Source: Cristatella mucedo
Taxonomy: Eukaryota > Bryozoa > Phylactolaemata > Cristatellidae
Assembly: GCA_009760855.2 (NCBI GenBank)
Contig: WPIO01000346.1
Coordinates: forward strand, 1-64,000
Length of the DNA: 64,000 bases
Direction: 5' to 3'
Shown here in pieces: positions 52,827 to 62,907 of this stretch; position 1 is the stretch's first letter, and each line of letters begins with the position of its first letter. The translations under genes and the position numbers were made by a program. Under the pieces are notes generated by a model. That model worked only from the letters and a program-made list of their open reading frames with translations. It did not search any database and had not been told where the DNA came from.

Positions 52827-55800
52827 CTATTAATACCGTAAGCAAGCGTCACTGGCAGTGGTGGCAGATTGCTGGATGCGTGAGAATGCAAGCACAACTT
52901 GATTGCAACTCATGAGTAATCGTGCTTACTCAGCCAAAGAGGGCCCCTTTAATGCAGTTCCATGATTTCTTTGGTAATGCTATGGGGGTGGCAAGATACA
53001 CACAGTAGCTCACAAGCTATTTTATTTCAATGTAACTAGTCAACGGAAAATGATGAAGAATGTACGGAGCAAAGGATGCAATGGATGGTCAACTAGACCG
53101 CTGATCATTGGTGCAGAAAGACTAATAGGCATCAATTCACGGAGAGCCAGATACAAATCCAATGTATTCAAAGAGGAGATACCTGTGAAATCTATTCGGT
53201 CAGCTTTTCGCGAGTTGTGTGATCAGCTAAGGCACGCCATTCCTCCCGCCCAAGCAGCACATCGTACGGGCAGTGACTAAAGCAGTAAGGCATAAGCGGA
53301 CAGTGACTAGCCTGTGAATCCAGTAAAGCCGGCTGCTGTAACCATTCACTAGCCAAGGCAGTCCTAAAAGAAATGGCCGTGTCCAGGCATTGGAAGCTGG
53401 AACAGCAGGTAACATGTTCCTCGGTTCGGATGAGGAGGGCACAATCGAAATGCATTCAATGCCAACCACCGTCAATAGCTAACGAAAGCAACCCGAGTCG
53501 CGATGCTCATTTATTTATGCTAGTTGCCTCTTTCATTAAAAGGGGCAATGCACAACCCAAGTTACCGAGCAAAACACAGCGTCGGACGGATTCCACATCC
53601 AGGTTCACTTTGCGTAAAGATCATTGCACGGCCAGCTCTATGTGCGGAGCAAAGCAATGCTGCAGTTACTTTCAGCCACTCGCCATCATTACTCCACACA
53701 ACTAACACTGTAATAAATAAGCAAAACAAACTTGCACGGTACAAAAAGGAAAGCAGAGACCACTGTCACAGTGCTGACAACAAATAAGAACGCTAATGTT
53801 GAGAAGACTTGAGGTACAGCAGCATATGACGATGCATCGCTCACAGGCTTTTGCTGACTTTGGCAAAAAATGAGTTTTTATAAGTGCAGTCATTTGTGCA
53901 CAGGTGCCAAGACAAGGATTGTTGGCCACAGTACCACAGTACATCAACTCTTTTGTTACTCATTAGCCCACACGTTAGTCTTCGCAGGCAACTTTTTAAA
54001 CCTCTACTTGGATTATCTACACCGACTAAGAGACACGGGCCAAAAGTCCGCCCATGACAGCAGCTAGCGCCACGGGCTGGGGCGTCTCGGGTCCTTTCTG
54101 GCAGCACAGAAACACAATGGCCAAAGCCAGGGACAAGAGGCTAACACCCTCCTAGAAGAGTCACTCATAACGGCTCAGGCATACCGGAAACAGCCGTACA
54201 GCCAACCAGGACCTAGATTCTCTAGCACTTAACTAGGCAAAGAGTCGTCACAGCAATAGACACGAAGATGTGTCACATTGGCGAGCAGAACTCGTGACGT
54301 ACGAAACCAGAGGATAGAAGGAGAGAGAGTCAAAACCAATTTGCCCATATCGACATGCAAACACTCACTCAAAACAGCAAAACTTAAATGGTAAGAAAAT
54401 CTCGAACGCATACACATTATTAGCATACCGGCCGATGAATGATGCTGTCTAAGTAAAAGAAATAAGAAACAGTACGACAGACGGTTGGTGAGAAAACCAT
54501 GCACTGCTTGCAAGTGCACCAAGGTACAAACCGTAGGTTCAGGAACGGCGTCGACAGCTCAGTCAGCATCCGCCAGACTGCGAAGTACTCGAATGCCCGG
54601 TACGACTGCAAATGACAAATGCATCTTGCACGTTTGCAAAGCTGAGGTGGCTCCAAGCTGCAGTGGCGACATTAACTCCCAATGAAGTTTTACAACAGCA
54701 GGACATAAATAAAATAAAATAAATCCTAGCTGATTAAACAGCCTCTTTTTGTATAGCGATAGAAGAGCCTTTACGGCTATCACCACCACTTGCAGTGGCG
54801 ATAGAGAGTCGCCCACCTCAGGAATCGAACCAACGACCATCGGGACCGAGGTCGTGAAAGCAACAGCCTTACCCAGTGTGCCATCGCGGAGCTACAATGG
54901 GAGCATCTCAAAACAGCTCACACTGTGTCGTCTATTTATAGATTGAGCTCACTTCCTGCTATGGGCACTGTGCCCATGGAAGCTAATAAGCCTCGTTTGG
55001 CACACAGCCAGTTCCTGGTCACTTTCTGCTGTGTGCACAGTGCCCATAGCAGGAAGTGAGACGGCTCAATGAATAAATGAGGCTGTACTGGCTGGGCAAG
55101 GATAAGTCGGCTCGGGCTACGGCTGCTTCTTGCAGCCAGCTGGGCTTGTTTGGGCATGCCAATCAGAAAATGGCAGCAGAGCCAGTGTGCCAACAGCCTC
55201 GGATACCGTGCGCCATAGGGGAAGCACATTCATACGAGACCGAGAATCCCTAGACTGGAACAGGTAGGCGAGGAATCACGAATCCCGATGGGCGTTATTA
55301 GCGCAGCAGATAATCCCCTACGATAATCAAGAGTAGCTGGGTTTATTGAAACCCAGAAGCCACTAGGGGGAAGGAGTTGGCACGTACACCCGGGACAGTC
55401 CAACTGCAGCCAAATTATGCTCATAATTGCTCAACTCGTGGACTTTGCTGAGCCACCCTACAAAACTGGCTGGATATTATATGCGGCTTTGCTATCAGAA
55501 TTATATGAGCATTTAGCACGTTCACCCGCCTCGGGTGCAGGATGCATTGTCATGATCGTAGCAACAAGTGAATCACACAACAGAGGCTTAATCGAGGCCG
55601 ATCAACTCTTGTGGTTAACATTTTATAATAAGAGTTAAGGTGCTCTTAGTTCACGACCTTGCTTCGACAGTGGCTATTTTGTTGTCACATTCGATTAATA
55701 ACACATGCATACTGATCTAAGAGAACTAAATCTCTTTTTGGGCATTTTACATATACTAAAAAGAATTTTTCACTGTGAGAGCTGATAAGAGAGACATAAG

Positions 55801-56649
55801 GGAGAGAGATAGAGGTAGCACCGGACAGTTATATGGTTAGACAGTGGTGGCTGAAACCAGAGGATCACTAGAGCCTAAAAATGCTGAAGCTGACTTACCA
55901 AGACGACACAGCATGTGCTAGCGGATAGCAAATGATGGTAGATGAAACCAACTTCACCCAAATAGCTGAAATTCCAGAAAATAATGAGCACATCTAAAAA
56001 AAGCAAAATGTGTAAAATCTTGGTGAATAAGAGCTCGCAAAAGCTGAAACATAAGACTAACAATAGGCAGAGCAGGGTTACACGATCAAACGCAGTAGAA
56101 AAACAAGATAGACTATACAACCACACCAGCTAAAGCAGGTAATCTGCTATGATGTTAGAGACGCAGGATGTTGGAGAACAATGAAAATATAAAGCAGCCA
56201 GTACTGATAAAGGAGCCCATTTGTCCATCCAAAGTCATACAGACACTAGGTTAACTACATAGCTGTCACCTCATTGGCGACCTGATCAAAGAACACATTC
56301 TATAATCAAAGTTACCATGCTAACACTACACAACGCAGCAGATGACTCTTGATTGCCTACAGTAAAAGTTCCTGTCTTTCAGATTCACATTTAGCTCATC
56401 TGCTGCTTCATCCCGGTGGCTGCTAAATGAGCTTTATGAGTGCCCTTTACTTTGCTTGTAGGCTTCCGACTGCAACATGAGTACTAGCCTGGTTTCAATG
56501 GATTTGCAATGGCACTCATTTGAAAAAGACCTGCTGCTCTACTAGACTAAAAAAAGAAGCCAAGCAAGGAGCCACTGATTTTTACAGACTGATACTTCAA
56601 CAACAACCCAAAGGAAAGCACAGAGAACACATGAAAGTCCTTGCATAAT

Positions 56650-56725
<76 letters not shown>

Positions 56726-59700
56726 GTGTGTGTGTGTGAATAAAAGCAAGAGTGCACAACAACGACGTGCCAAGGCATTAAGCATCAAACACATTAAACC
56801 ACTGCACAGAAAAGAAAGACATTTGCCAGATCAGGTCGAGTATTCATTCGATCGCAGATGCGCATGACCAGAATCTACCAGCCATAGATATTATGATATA
56901 GTTATGACATTATGACATAGATAGTATGGACGTAGCACAAGAGACTGAGCAGAGCCTGCAGAGTCCAGTGGTAAGGTGCTCACAGCTACCACAAAGCCTT
57001 TTTTTTGCAGATTCTTCGTTAGTCATTGTTAACTGAAAGTAGGTAAGCTAAGGAGAATGGAGACATATGTAGCCAGACCAGATACATTTGAAAATATTGA
57101 AATACATTTTGAAGTTCCTCAGCTGTTTTGCAACTAATGAGTTTCTTGCCAAGTCACGATAAAAGCAGGAGCATCAGTTACTCTTCAAGATAAACCAGAG
57201 GGGATATTTTGTGATGGGTGTAACGGATTGACATGAGTATCACAATACATACCCAAAAAAGGACAGAAATAGAGCAACTATCCTGGTGGACTCAAATGCT
57301 TAGTAAAACCACTAGGGTGTTAAATCTGACAGAGCTAACAAAATCGGTCAGACTGTTCCATAGGATTTACTACTGGTGAAAAGAGCATAGGAGTGACCTT
57401 TATAATCACGCCTATGTATTAAAGTTGTAAACCTATAGTCACAATCTTGCATCTTGAGCCATTTTCAGACCTGTAACTAAACGCCATGCACACCTACTGG
57501 CAGATCAGAGAGCAGCAGTCTTTGCTAACCATATATAGGCGGTCGCATGATCCAACTATATTGCAAACATGTAGTGCCTCTGCTAAGTATTAGCACCAGC
57601 CGCTTTACATTTTGAGTCTTTCGTGGTGCAATACAAGTCATAAAACGAGGGTACAGCAATGGTACACGCAAAAAACGAGGTGGAGAGAGGGAAGGTTATT
57701 TCCTAATTTGCAAATGTAGCAACAAAATGCACTATTAGTTGAAACTAAATAGTGAAATGCTAGAAATTTCAACACTTAAATGTATTTGAACTTGAAAAGG
57801 TTTTTCAAAGGGTGGCCATGGCATTTCAGCAGCTTCGCTATCTGCACTATGCACAAAGTTGGTGAGCCGTGATGGCACACCAGGTAAGGCGGTTGCTTTT
57901 CACGACCTCGGTTCCGATGTCGTGGGTTCTAATCCTGCGGTGGGCGATCCTTTATCGCCACTGCAAACGGTGGTGATAGCCTTAAAGGCTCTTCTGTCGC
58001 TATACAAAAAGAGGCTGTTAAATCATCTAGTATTTAATCTAATTTTTTTAAAGTGAAGCCTTCCGGCACTTCCTCAGCTTCTGCTTGGCGTCGCTGAGTT
58101 GGCACATTGGAAAGCCATTGTAAAGTGTGAGTTTTATCAGTTTGGTTGAATTGAATGGCTGCAAATTAATGGTAGACTCTAAATTTACGTACAGTACATT
58201 TCCTACATGAATACCAACCAAGATCCAGCATCAGCAGAAGCTGAAAGTAGGAATTCGTGACAGAAACAACGAGCAAGCCAGAGAGCAGACAGAACTGAAC
58301 CACAGATGCTGAAAGAAGGGGCAAGGGGCTCTCTAGCCAGCAACAACGACAGGTCAAGACACTCAGACTAAGGAAGAAGCAGCAGAAGAATGACGAACTT
58401 GCAAAGCTGAAGTCGTATGTCTGTTTCATTACCAACACCGGGTGGAGAGACTATACAATGCCATGCAATGCATCTCCGTCTGTGTTTCCACAAAGTCATA
58501 AAGACTATGCAAGTGTTAAGCTGGAGAGTTTTGCAGGGCACACTCAAAGCCTGGGTGGCTTTTGGTTTGCATTCGGAAGCCAACAGACTCTCGTGCAAAA
58601 AAAATAGAAAGTGAGAAGCATAGCTGAGTCAGGAGGGTGAATGAAGTAGTGAGTAGCATGGAAGTAGCAGCTCACGACGGCTGGAAAGGATGTGCCATAG
58701 TAGGCAGCAGGAAAGTAGATGTTGTGTAGGAATTGTGGAAGTGAGTTCCAGTCTAGGACATACGGAGTGAAAGCTTCTGTCGCCAATGGCCTTTAAGCAG
58801 AGAAATGAAACAGCTAATTTTTTGCCCATAGAGTACCTGAGGGCACGTGGAGGCTGAACCGGGTGCAACAGTTCAGCTAAGTATGAAGGAGCCAAGCCGT
58901 GGCCTTGTGGGTCAGCATAAAAATTTGACTCTGTCAGTCGTTACAGACTGGAGAAGGAGCACAAGTTACATGAATTTTCCCGTGAGTTTCAACAGCCATA
59001 AGGTATTTGCACTATATACCGTAAAGAACAGCTACCATTTTTGCATTCTTGCCTCTTTCTTTTTGTGATTCGTCCGTCTATCGTGTGCATGTACCTGCTT
59101 ACACTATGCCTACTTTCGGATGTTTACCATCATTCATACTTTCGGATGTTTACTTTCGGATGATTACCGTCAATCATTTGGTTTTGCTTTCTAAACTGCA
59201 TCTGCAAAGCGCCTAGAAAAAGATTCAGTCTCTGAGGGTGCTAAACAAATTTATTATTATTATTACTATTATTATAGTCAAGAAGCGTGTTAGTATCCTA
59301 TTATAACCAGGTTAGTTCCTCATGAAGAAGTACATTAGCTGCCATAGATAATTTTGCACCACAAGAATAGGCGATTTCATTCAGATTTTTTAAAAACTAA
59401 AAGGTCAACATGCCTATCAAGCATTCACATATCCACGGAGAACAAATTCTCAAACTCAAATTAAAGTGAAAAACGTCGTTAACCTCTAATAAAAAAAACC
59501 TGACATGTAGTTGTTTTCCCTAAAGTATGAAAACAAGCTAAGGTTCTGACACTATCCAACCATTGAGTAAGCAAGCAATTAGTGATTGTCAAACGCAAGC
59601 ACACCAGTGTAAAAAAACTAAAAACATGCGATCCTCAATCCAGGCTGGATTGATAATGTACCAGGAGCAAGACTATTAATTTACCTCCCAAGCCCAGGTT

Positions 59701-62700
59701 ATAGACTGCTGCTCAGATTGTAATAAACTATGGACCAAATAGCTTGATTTTTATCAGGATTTGTTAGTAAGCAAACGGTGTTCTTATTTGTAGTTAGTAT
59801 TTTTGTCTTCTGGTGCACTCAAGATATGAATTGAAGCATACAACTAAATTGCTGATAAAAAGTTCGTTCAGCTTACATCATGGGCTTGGTGCAAAGGCTA
59901 CGAACTGAATGAGCACGAGCATTGAGTATAAAATATAATTCACTTGTATAGCACTCTAAGAGAACTTTATCTCTATTCAGGTGCTTCACATATGCCACAT
60001 GGTTCGAGCCCACGACCTCAGGACCACGACCTTGGTCGGGACGAGCACCTTAACCACTGGAGGCCAAACCAGCTTGCTGCTAAGCACATTCGTATGACAT
60101 CACTCATTCACAATACAGTCTGCTTCTGCAATAGTGCCTAAACCGAGATGTAATTCTGTCATTTTGGAGTTAATATAGCGACATTTTTTTCGAGCTTTCT
60201 TTTGACAGAAGGTTATACATTCATGCCTGTATACTTTGGTTTTAGTCAAGAAGTAGTTCCCTTTGATGTTCCTATTCGAAGGGCTTATTTACATGTAGAT
60301 GTGGAAATCAGTCGAAAATCAATTTTCGTTTGCAGCAAAATGTATGGCCGTTAGTGCAATTTGTGGACCAAGCCTGCCGGCAACGGCTGTCAACCGGGAC
60401 GCGAACTCCAGCCGGGGCCACAGCTGCCGGCTGCCATCGGCGTCGTCCAGGGCAGCCGGTCAATCAGGCTGCTGGCCTGGCCGAGGTGAAGAGGACTCGG
60501 GTTAATTGGCCCGAAGCTCAGCTTACAGTATCGGTGTGCATGCAGCTGACGACTGTACGACCAGCAGTGGTTTCCTGTTAAATGTTAAGATTTGCTGCCT
60601 GCCTTTGCCTTCTTTTTCTGTGGCATCGATCACAAGGGGAGAGGGACAAAAGGTCCGAAGGAGCCCGTGTTTACAGGGGGCCGGGAAAGGCATGGCCTCT
60701 TGCCGATGCACTCGCTTGAGTTTCTGGTCACGAATGCTGGATGCCAACCGAAACTCGAGGTAAGCTCAAAGGTCGAGTGGCCTAAGTAGAAGCCTTCGTG
60801 TGATTGGCTGAAAAATCAAAGACCGTGTTTTTAAAGGTGCAAGTCTGATAGTCAACGTAAACTAGGCCCCTATCGTACTTGAATTGCTCTGGTTTGATGT
60901 CGGCTAGCCAGCATCGTAAATGAGTGCCAAACAGCGCCAGTGGGGAAGCTGTGGCCGGTGCAGTTAGATTATCAGCCTCTTTTGCCGGAGCTGCTGAAAT
61001 GCCAAAACTCTCAGACAGTAAATGAACCACAAGGTGAGAGTCCGAGGACAAAACTTCGTGATCAGGACACAAGGCCTCTACACAACTACAATGAATGGTG
61101 ATACCGTCAGAAGGGGAATACCCAGCAAGAGGCCCTGACAAGCACTGCTTCGGACGTAGGACCGGCCGAGTTGCTTCGGCTTGCAATTCTTCCCCCTTAA
61201 GTTCTAGAGCTCGTGGGTAGCGGCAGTTCACCAGTGGTCGACAGCTTGAAACCAACCGAAGGTTTGAACGGTCTTTGCCTGGCGTTGAGGTGCTCGCACT
61301 TCAAGACCGTTCAAGGTCGTTCGTTGCAGTCCAGCCGAAGGCAAGGGAGGAGGTGAATAACGACAATACATTTGAGCTATAGAACCACAGAGAACTCAAT
61401 CTCTTTCTAGGCACTTGATATTTGCTGCAAAGGAAGCACTATCGAGTGGTTAGTGGTAGGATGGCGAATCCCACTATGGCTCTTCAGCTGCTATGTACTT
61501 TGTAAATGAGGCGACATAACCAGGAGATCTTTACTTTACCCCTTTAGTAGCCAAAGAGGCCAGTAGAGCCACTAGCCTTGCGGACTTGATCCAGGTAGCT
61601 ATTCAGCATGTCTAGTCAGCTGTCTACCGAAAGTATTACCTTTCAGTAGACAGGCAGCACGGTCGACATACAAAGAAAGACTGCAAGCAACTACTTCCAC
61701 AAGACCATCACGATCCTTGGACAAAATTGCATTGCTAAACCATACAATCAACAGTCGAAAACGTAGCCGGCATCAGCATGCTTGCTCAAAAAATGTAAGT
61801 GCACAGGTAGCCCATTGGCATACGTAACCAAAAGAAGAGATACAATACTACACTGATAACGGTTGCCTTTTAACTTAAAAGGTCCACGGAATGTTTCTGC
61901 TGACAGTTCAGTGTCTGATGAACTCCAGTCAAGTTATCTTAGTCGGTGAATAAACGCTCTTGGTGAATCGTGATGGCTCACTAGGTAAGGCGGTTGCTGT
62001 TCACGACCTCAGCCCCAAGGTCGTGGGTTCGAATCCTGTGCCGGGCGATCCTTTATTGCCACTGCAAGCGGTGGTAATAGCCTTTAAGGCTCTTCTGTTG
62101 CTGTACAAAAGAGGCTGTTACATAAGCCATTATTATTATTATTATTGGTCGTGGGCGACATTTATTGAGAGCAGACTTCCGGAATCGATTTTCTTATTAG
62201 TGGGATCGAAGAGTGGGCAATAATAATAATAATAAAATACACTTGATATAGTGCCCTCAGAGAACTCAATCTCTTTCTATGCACTTTACATTTGCTGCAA
62301 AGAAAGCACGATCGAATGGTTAGTGGTAGCATGCTCAAGATGCACTGTGACGGCTTCGAGTTTGAGTGAGACGCTTTAAAGGGCATTCATGCTCTAGTAG
62401 TAGAGGCCAAGCAAGAGCGTGGGCAGGGTAAGAAAAAAGTTACTGCAACACTACAGTGAGCACGGCACCGGCGGCTGCGAGTCACCTCAACGAGCAATCG
62501 GCACTGCAGTTGCACGATCAAAAGCGCCGTAACAAGCACCACGTACCGGGCAGCACTAATGCTATGCGTGAGTAATATGGTGTGTTTGTTGGTCTACACA
62601 GTGCTCCAGAGAAAACACAGCATGAAGCAATGTCACAAGCAAGCACGGCATCCTTACCAGCAATCATATATCCGGCAACTATTGCTAGTGTGACCACAGC

Positions 62701-62899
62701 TATGCTTCCTTGAGACCTAGAATAAGGCACACAGTCAGTAGCTGTAAACATATCAGTAAAGCAATGCTTAATGGATAAACACCGGCAATGGAGCATCAGG
62801 CAAACTCACCACACAGGCTCCTCTCTGAGTTGTGTTTCGGTAACCAGAGCATAGGTCGACAAGACAGTTACCAGGACGGCGTGCACTGTAGAGGAGAAC
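52484..62899 (-). CDS. TLCD4: TLCD4-like gene 3 (exons 2-6)
   Basis: Minus-strand exons 62899-62810, 62716-62658, 55993-55899, 54605-54532 and 52826-52484, all GT-AG, phases 2, 1, 0, 2 as in gene 2. The frame is open from exon 2 to the stop; with a first exon like that of gene 2 the protein would have about 271 residues. TLC-domain membrane protein: VHAVLVTVLSTYAL (exon 2), SIAVVTLAIVAGYMIA (exon 3), paired histidines in FIYHHLLSAS (exon 4), ELSTPFLNLR (exon 5) and GLAMDAVNMIWARKVV (exon 6). Exon 1 must be right of 64000, because the interval above exon 2 is filled by a LINE-A. Of the three copies it is the only one without a frame problem in the part seen. Function inferred only by family. 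Confidence 0.88.
52827..54531. other. Intron 5 of gene 3
   Basis: 53250-53460 resembles 25080-25430 in intron 5 of gene 2. No transposon recognised, so this intron (1.7 kb) is probably nearer the ancestral size than the 7.1-kb intron of gene 2. Confidence 0.5.
54532..54605 (-). CDS. TLCD4: Gene 3 coding exon 5
   Basis: 74 bases, acceptor CATTTGCAG/TCGTACC and donor CTACG/GTTTGT. SYRAFEYFAVWRMLTELSTP then FLNLR; in frame, unlike gene 2. Confidence 0.93.
54718..54895 (-). mobile_element. SINE-1
   Basis: Minus strand: GCGATGGCACACTGGGTAAGG shortened to GATGGCACACTGGGTAAGG, CTCGGTCCCGATGG, B-box-like GGTTCGATTCC, tail CAAGTGGTGGTGATAGCCG and GGCTGTTTAATCAGCTAGG. Confidence 0.88.
54931..55079. 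mobile_element. Inverted-repeat element (MITE-like)
   Basis: Perfect 26-base arms at 54948-54973 and 55035-55060 (CTCACTTCCTGCTATGGGCA...) extended outward by a weaker TCTATTTATAGATTGAG / CTCAATGAATAAATGA pairing. About 150 bases in all, non-coding. No target duplication verified. Confidence 0.65.
55080..55709. other. Intron 4 of gene 3, unassigned
   Basis: Nothing recognised. Confidence 0.35.
55710..55765 (-). mobile_element. LINE-A tail remnant
   Basis: CTGATCTAAGAGAACTAAAT and TTTTTGGGCATTTTACATAT: divergent complement of the tail. Confidence 0.6.
55899..55993 (-). CDS. TLCD4: Gene 3 coding exon 4
   Basis: 95 bases, acceptor GCTTTTTTTAG/ATGTGC and donor CTTG/GTAAGT. (D)VLIIFWNFSYLGEVGF then IYHHLLSASTCCVVL, with the paired histidines. 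Confidence 0.93.
55994..57859. other. Intron 3 of gene 3; (GT)n; block shared with gene 2
   Basis: (GT)n at 56653-56738. 57025-57480 aligns with 37630-38250 of gene 2 intron 3 (AACTGAAAGTAGGTAAGCTA, GTTCCTCAGCTGTTTTGCAA). Otherwise unassigned. Confidence 0.6.
56653..56738 (+). repeat. (GT)n microsatellite
   Basis: 43 TG/GT units with one CG interruption at 56721. Confidence 0.97.
57860..58045 (+). mobile_element. SINE-1, near consensus
   Basis: GAGCCGTGATGGCACACCAG, GTAAGGCGGTTGCTTTTCAC, GTGGGTTCTAATCCTGCGGT, then CACTGCAAACGGTGGTGATAG-type tail (CAAACGGTGGTGATAGCC) and AGAGGCTGTTAAATCATC. The B box has one change (TTCTAATCC). Confidence 0.92.
58455..58938 (-). mobile_element. LINE-B 3' part, degenerate
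   Basis: GCATCTCCGTCTGTGTTTCC, GGAGAGTTTTGCAGGGCAC, then the C-terminal coding region (APSYLAELLHPVQPPRALR on the minus strand, 58895-58629). Confidence 0.85.
58939..59194. other. Intron 3 of gene 3; short TTTCGGATG repeats
   Basis: TACTTTCGGATGTTTAC recurs three times with variation at 59110-59165. Confidence 0.5.
59195..59278 (+). mobile_element. LINE-A 3' tail
   Basis: CATCTGCAAAGCGCCTAGAA, TCTCTGAGGGTGCTAAAC and (ATT)n. Confidence 0.75.
59279..59935. other. Intron 3 of gene 3; block shared with gene 2
   Basis: 59490-59650 aligns with 39040-39200 in gene 2 intron 3 (CCTCAATC-GGCTGG, GTGAGAGCACACCA / CGCAAGCACACCA). Confidence 0.6.
59936..60072 (-). mobile_element. SINE-2
   Basis: Minus strand: head with CCAGTGGTTAAGGTGC, GGTCGTGGGCTCGAACC, CATATGTGAAGCACCTGA, tail CTTAGAGTGCTATACAAGTG. 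Confidence 0.85.
60073..61364. other. Intron 3 of gene 3; block shared with gene 2
   Basis: 60745-61200 aligns with 40080-40560 in gene 2 intron 3 (CCGAAACTCGAG, GTTTGATGTCGGCTAGCCAG / GCTTAAGATGTCGGCTGGCC). The 157-residue minus-strand frame at 61255-60782 is not kept in the gene 2 copy. Confidence 0.65.
61365..61440 (-). mobile_element. LINE-A 3' tail
   Basis: ACAGAGAACTCAATCTCTTT, CTAGGCACTTGATATTTGCT and GCAAAGGAAGCA. Confidence 0.75.
61441..61954. other. Intron 3 of gene 3; block shared with gene 2
   Basis: 61495-61720 aligns with 40810-41050 (AAATGAGGC, AGATCTTTACT, CAGCACGGTCGACAT / AACACGGTCGAGAT, CTTCCACAAGA). Confidence 0.65.
61955..62125 (+). mobile_element. SINE-1
   Basis: GTGATGGCTCACTAGGTAAG, GAGGTCGTGGG-type foldback, B box GGTTCGAATCC, tail CAAGCGGTGGTAATAGCC and AGAGGCTGTTACATAAGCC. 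Confidence 0.9.
62220..62310 (-). mobile_element. LINE-A 3' tail
   Basis: (AAT)n, TACACTTGATATAGTGCCCT, CAGAGAACTCAATCTCTTTC and TTTACATTTGCTGCAAAG. Confidence 0.85.
62311..62657. other. Intron 3 of gene 3, first part
   Basis: Nothing recognised between the LINE-A tail and exon 3. Confidence 0.4.
62658..62716 (-). CDS. TLCD4: Gene 3 coding exon 3
   Basis: 59 bases, acceptor TTATTCTAG/GTCTCAAG and donor GCTG/GTAAGG. SQGSIAVVTLAIVAGYMIA, a hydrophobic segment. 93-base intron to exon 2. Confidence 0.93.
62810..62899 (-). CDS. TLCD4: Gene 3 coding exon 2
   Basis: 90 bases, acceptor TTTTCACAG/GTTCTCC and donor GTGTG/GTGAGT. FSSTVHAVLVTVLSTYALVT then ETQLREEPVW. The (ATT)n tail of a LINE-A lies only about 9 bases upstream of the acceptor. 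Confidence 0.93.
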
Positions 62900-62907
62900 C
62901 TGTGAAA

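Noticed and set aside
56542-56867. Open frames with long His-Thr or Cys-Val strings
   Set aside because: Translations of the (GT)n microsatellite in intron 3 of gene 3.
60782-61255. 157-residue minus-strand frame in intron 3 of gene 3
   Set aside because: The matching block in gene 2 (about 40080-40560) is interrupted by stops, so it is not conserved as protein.
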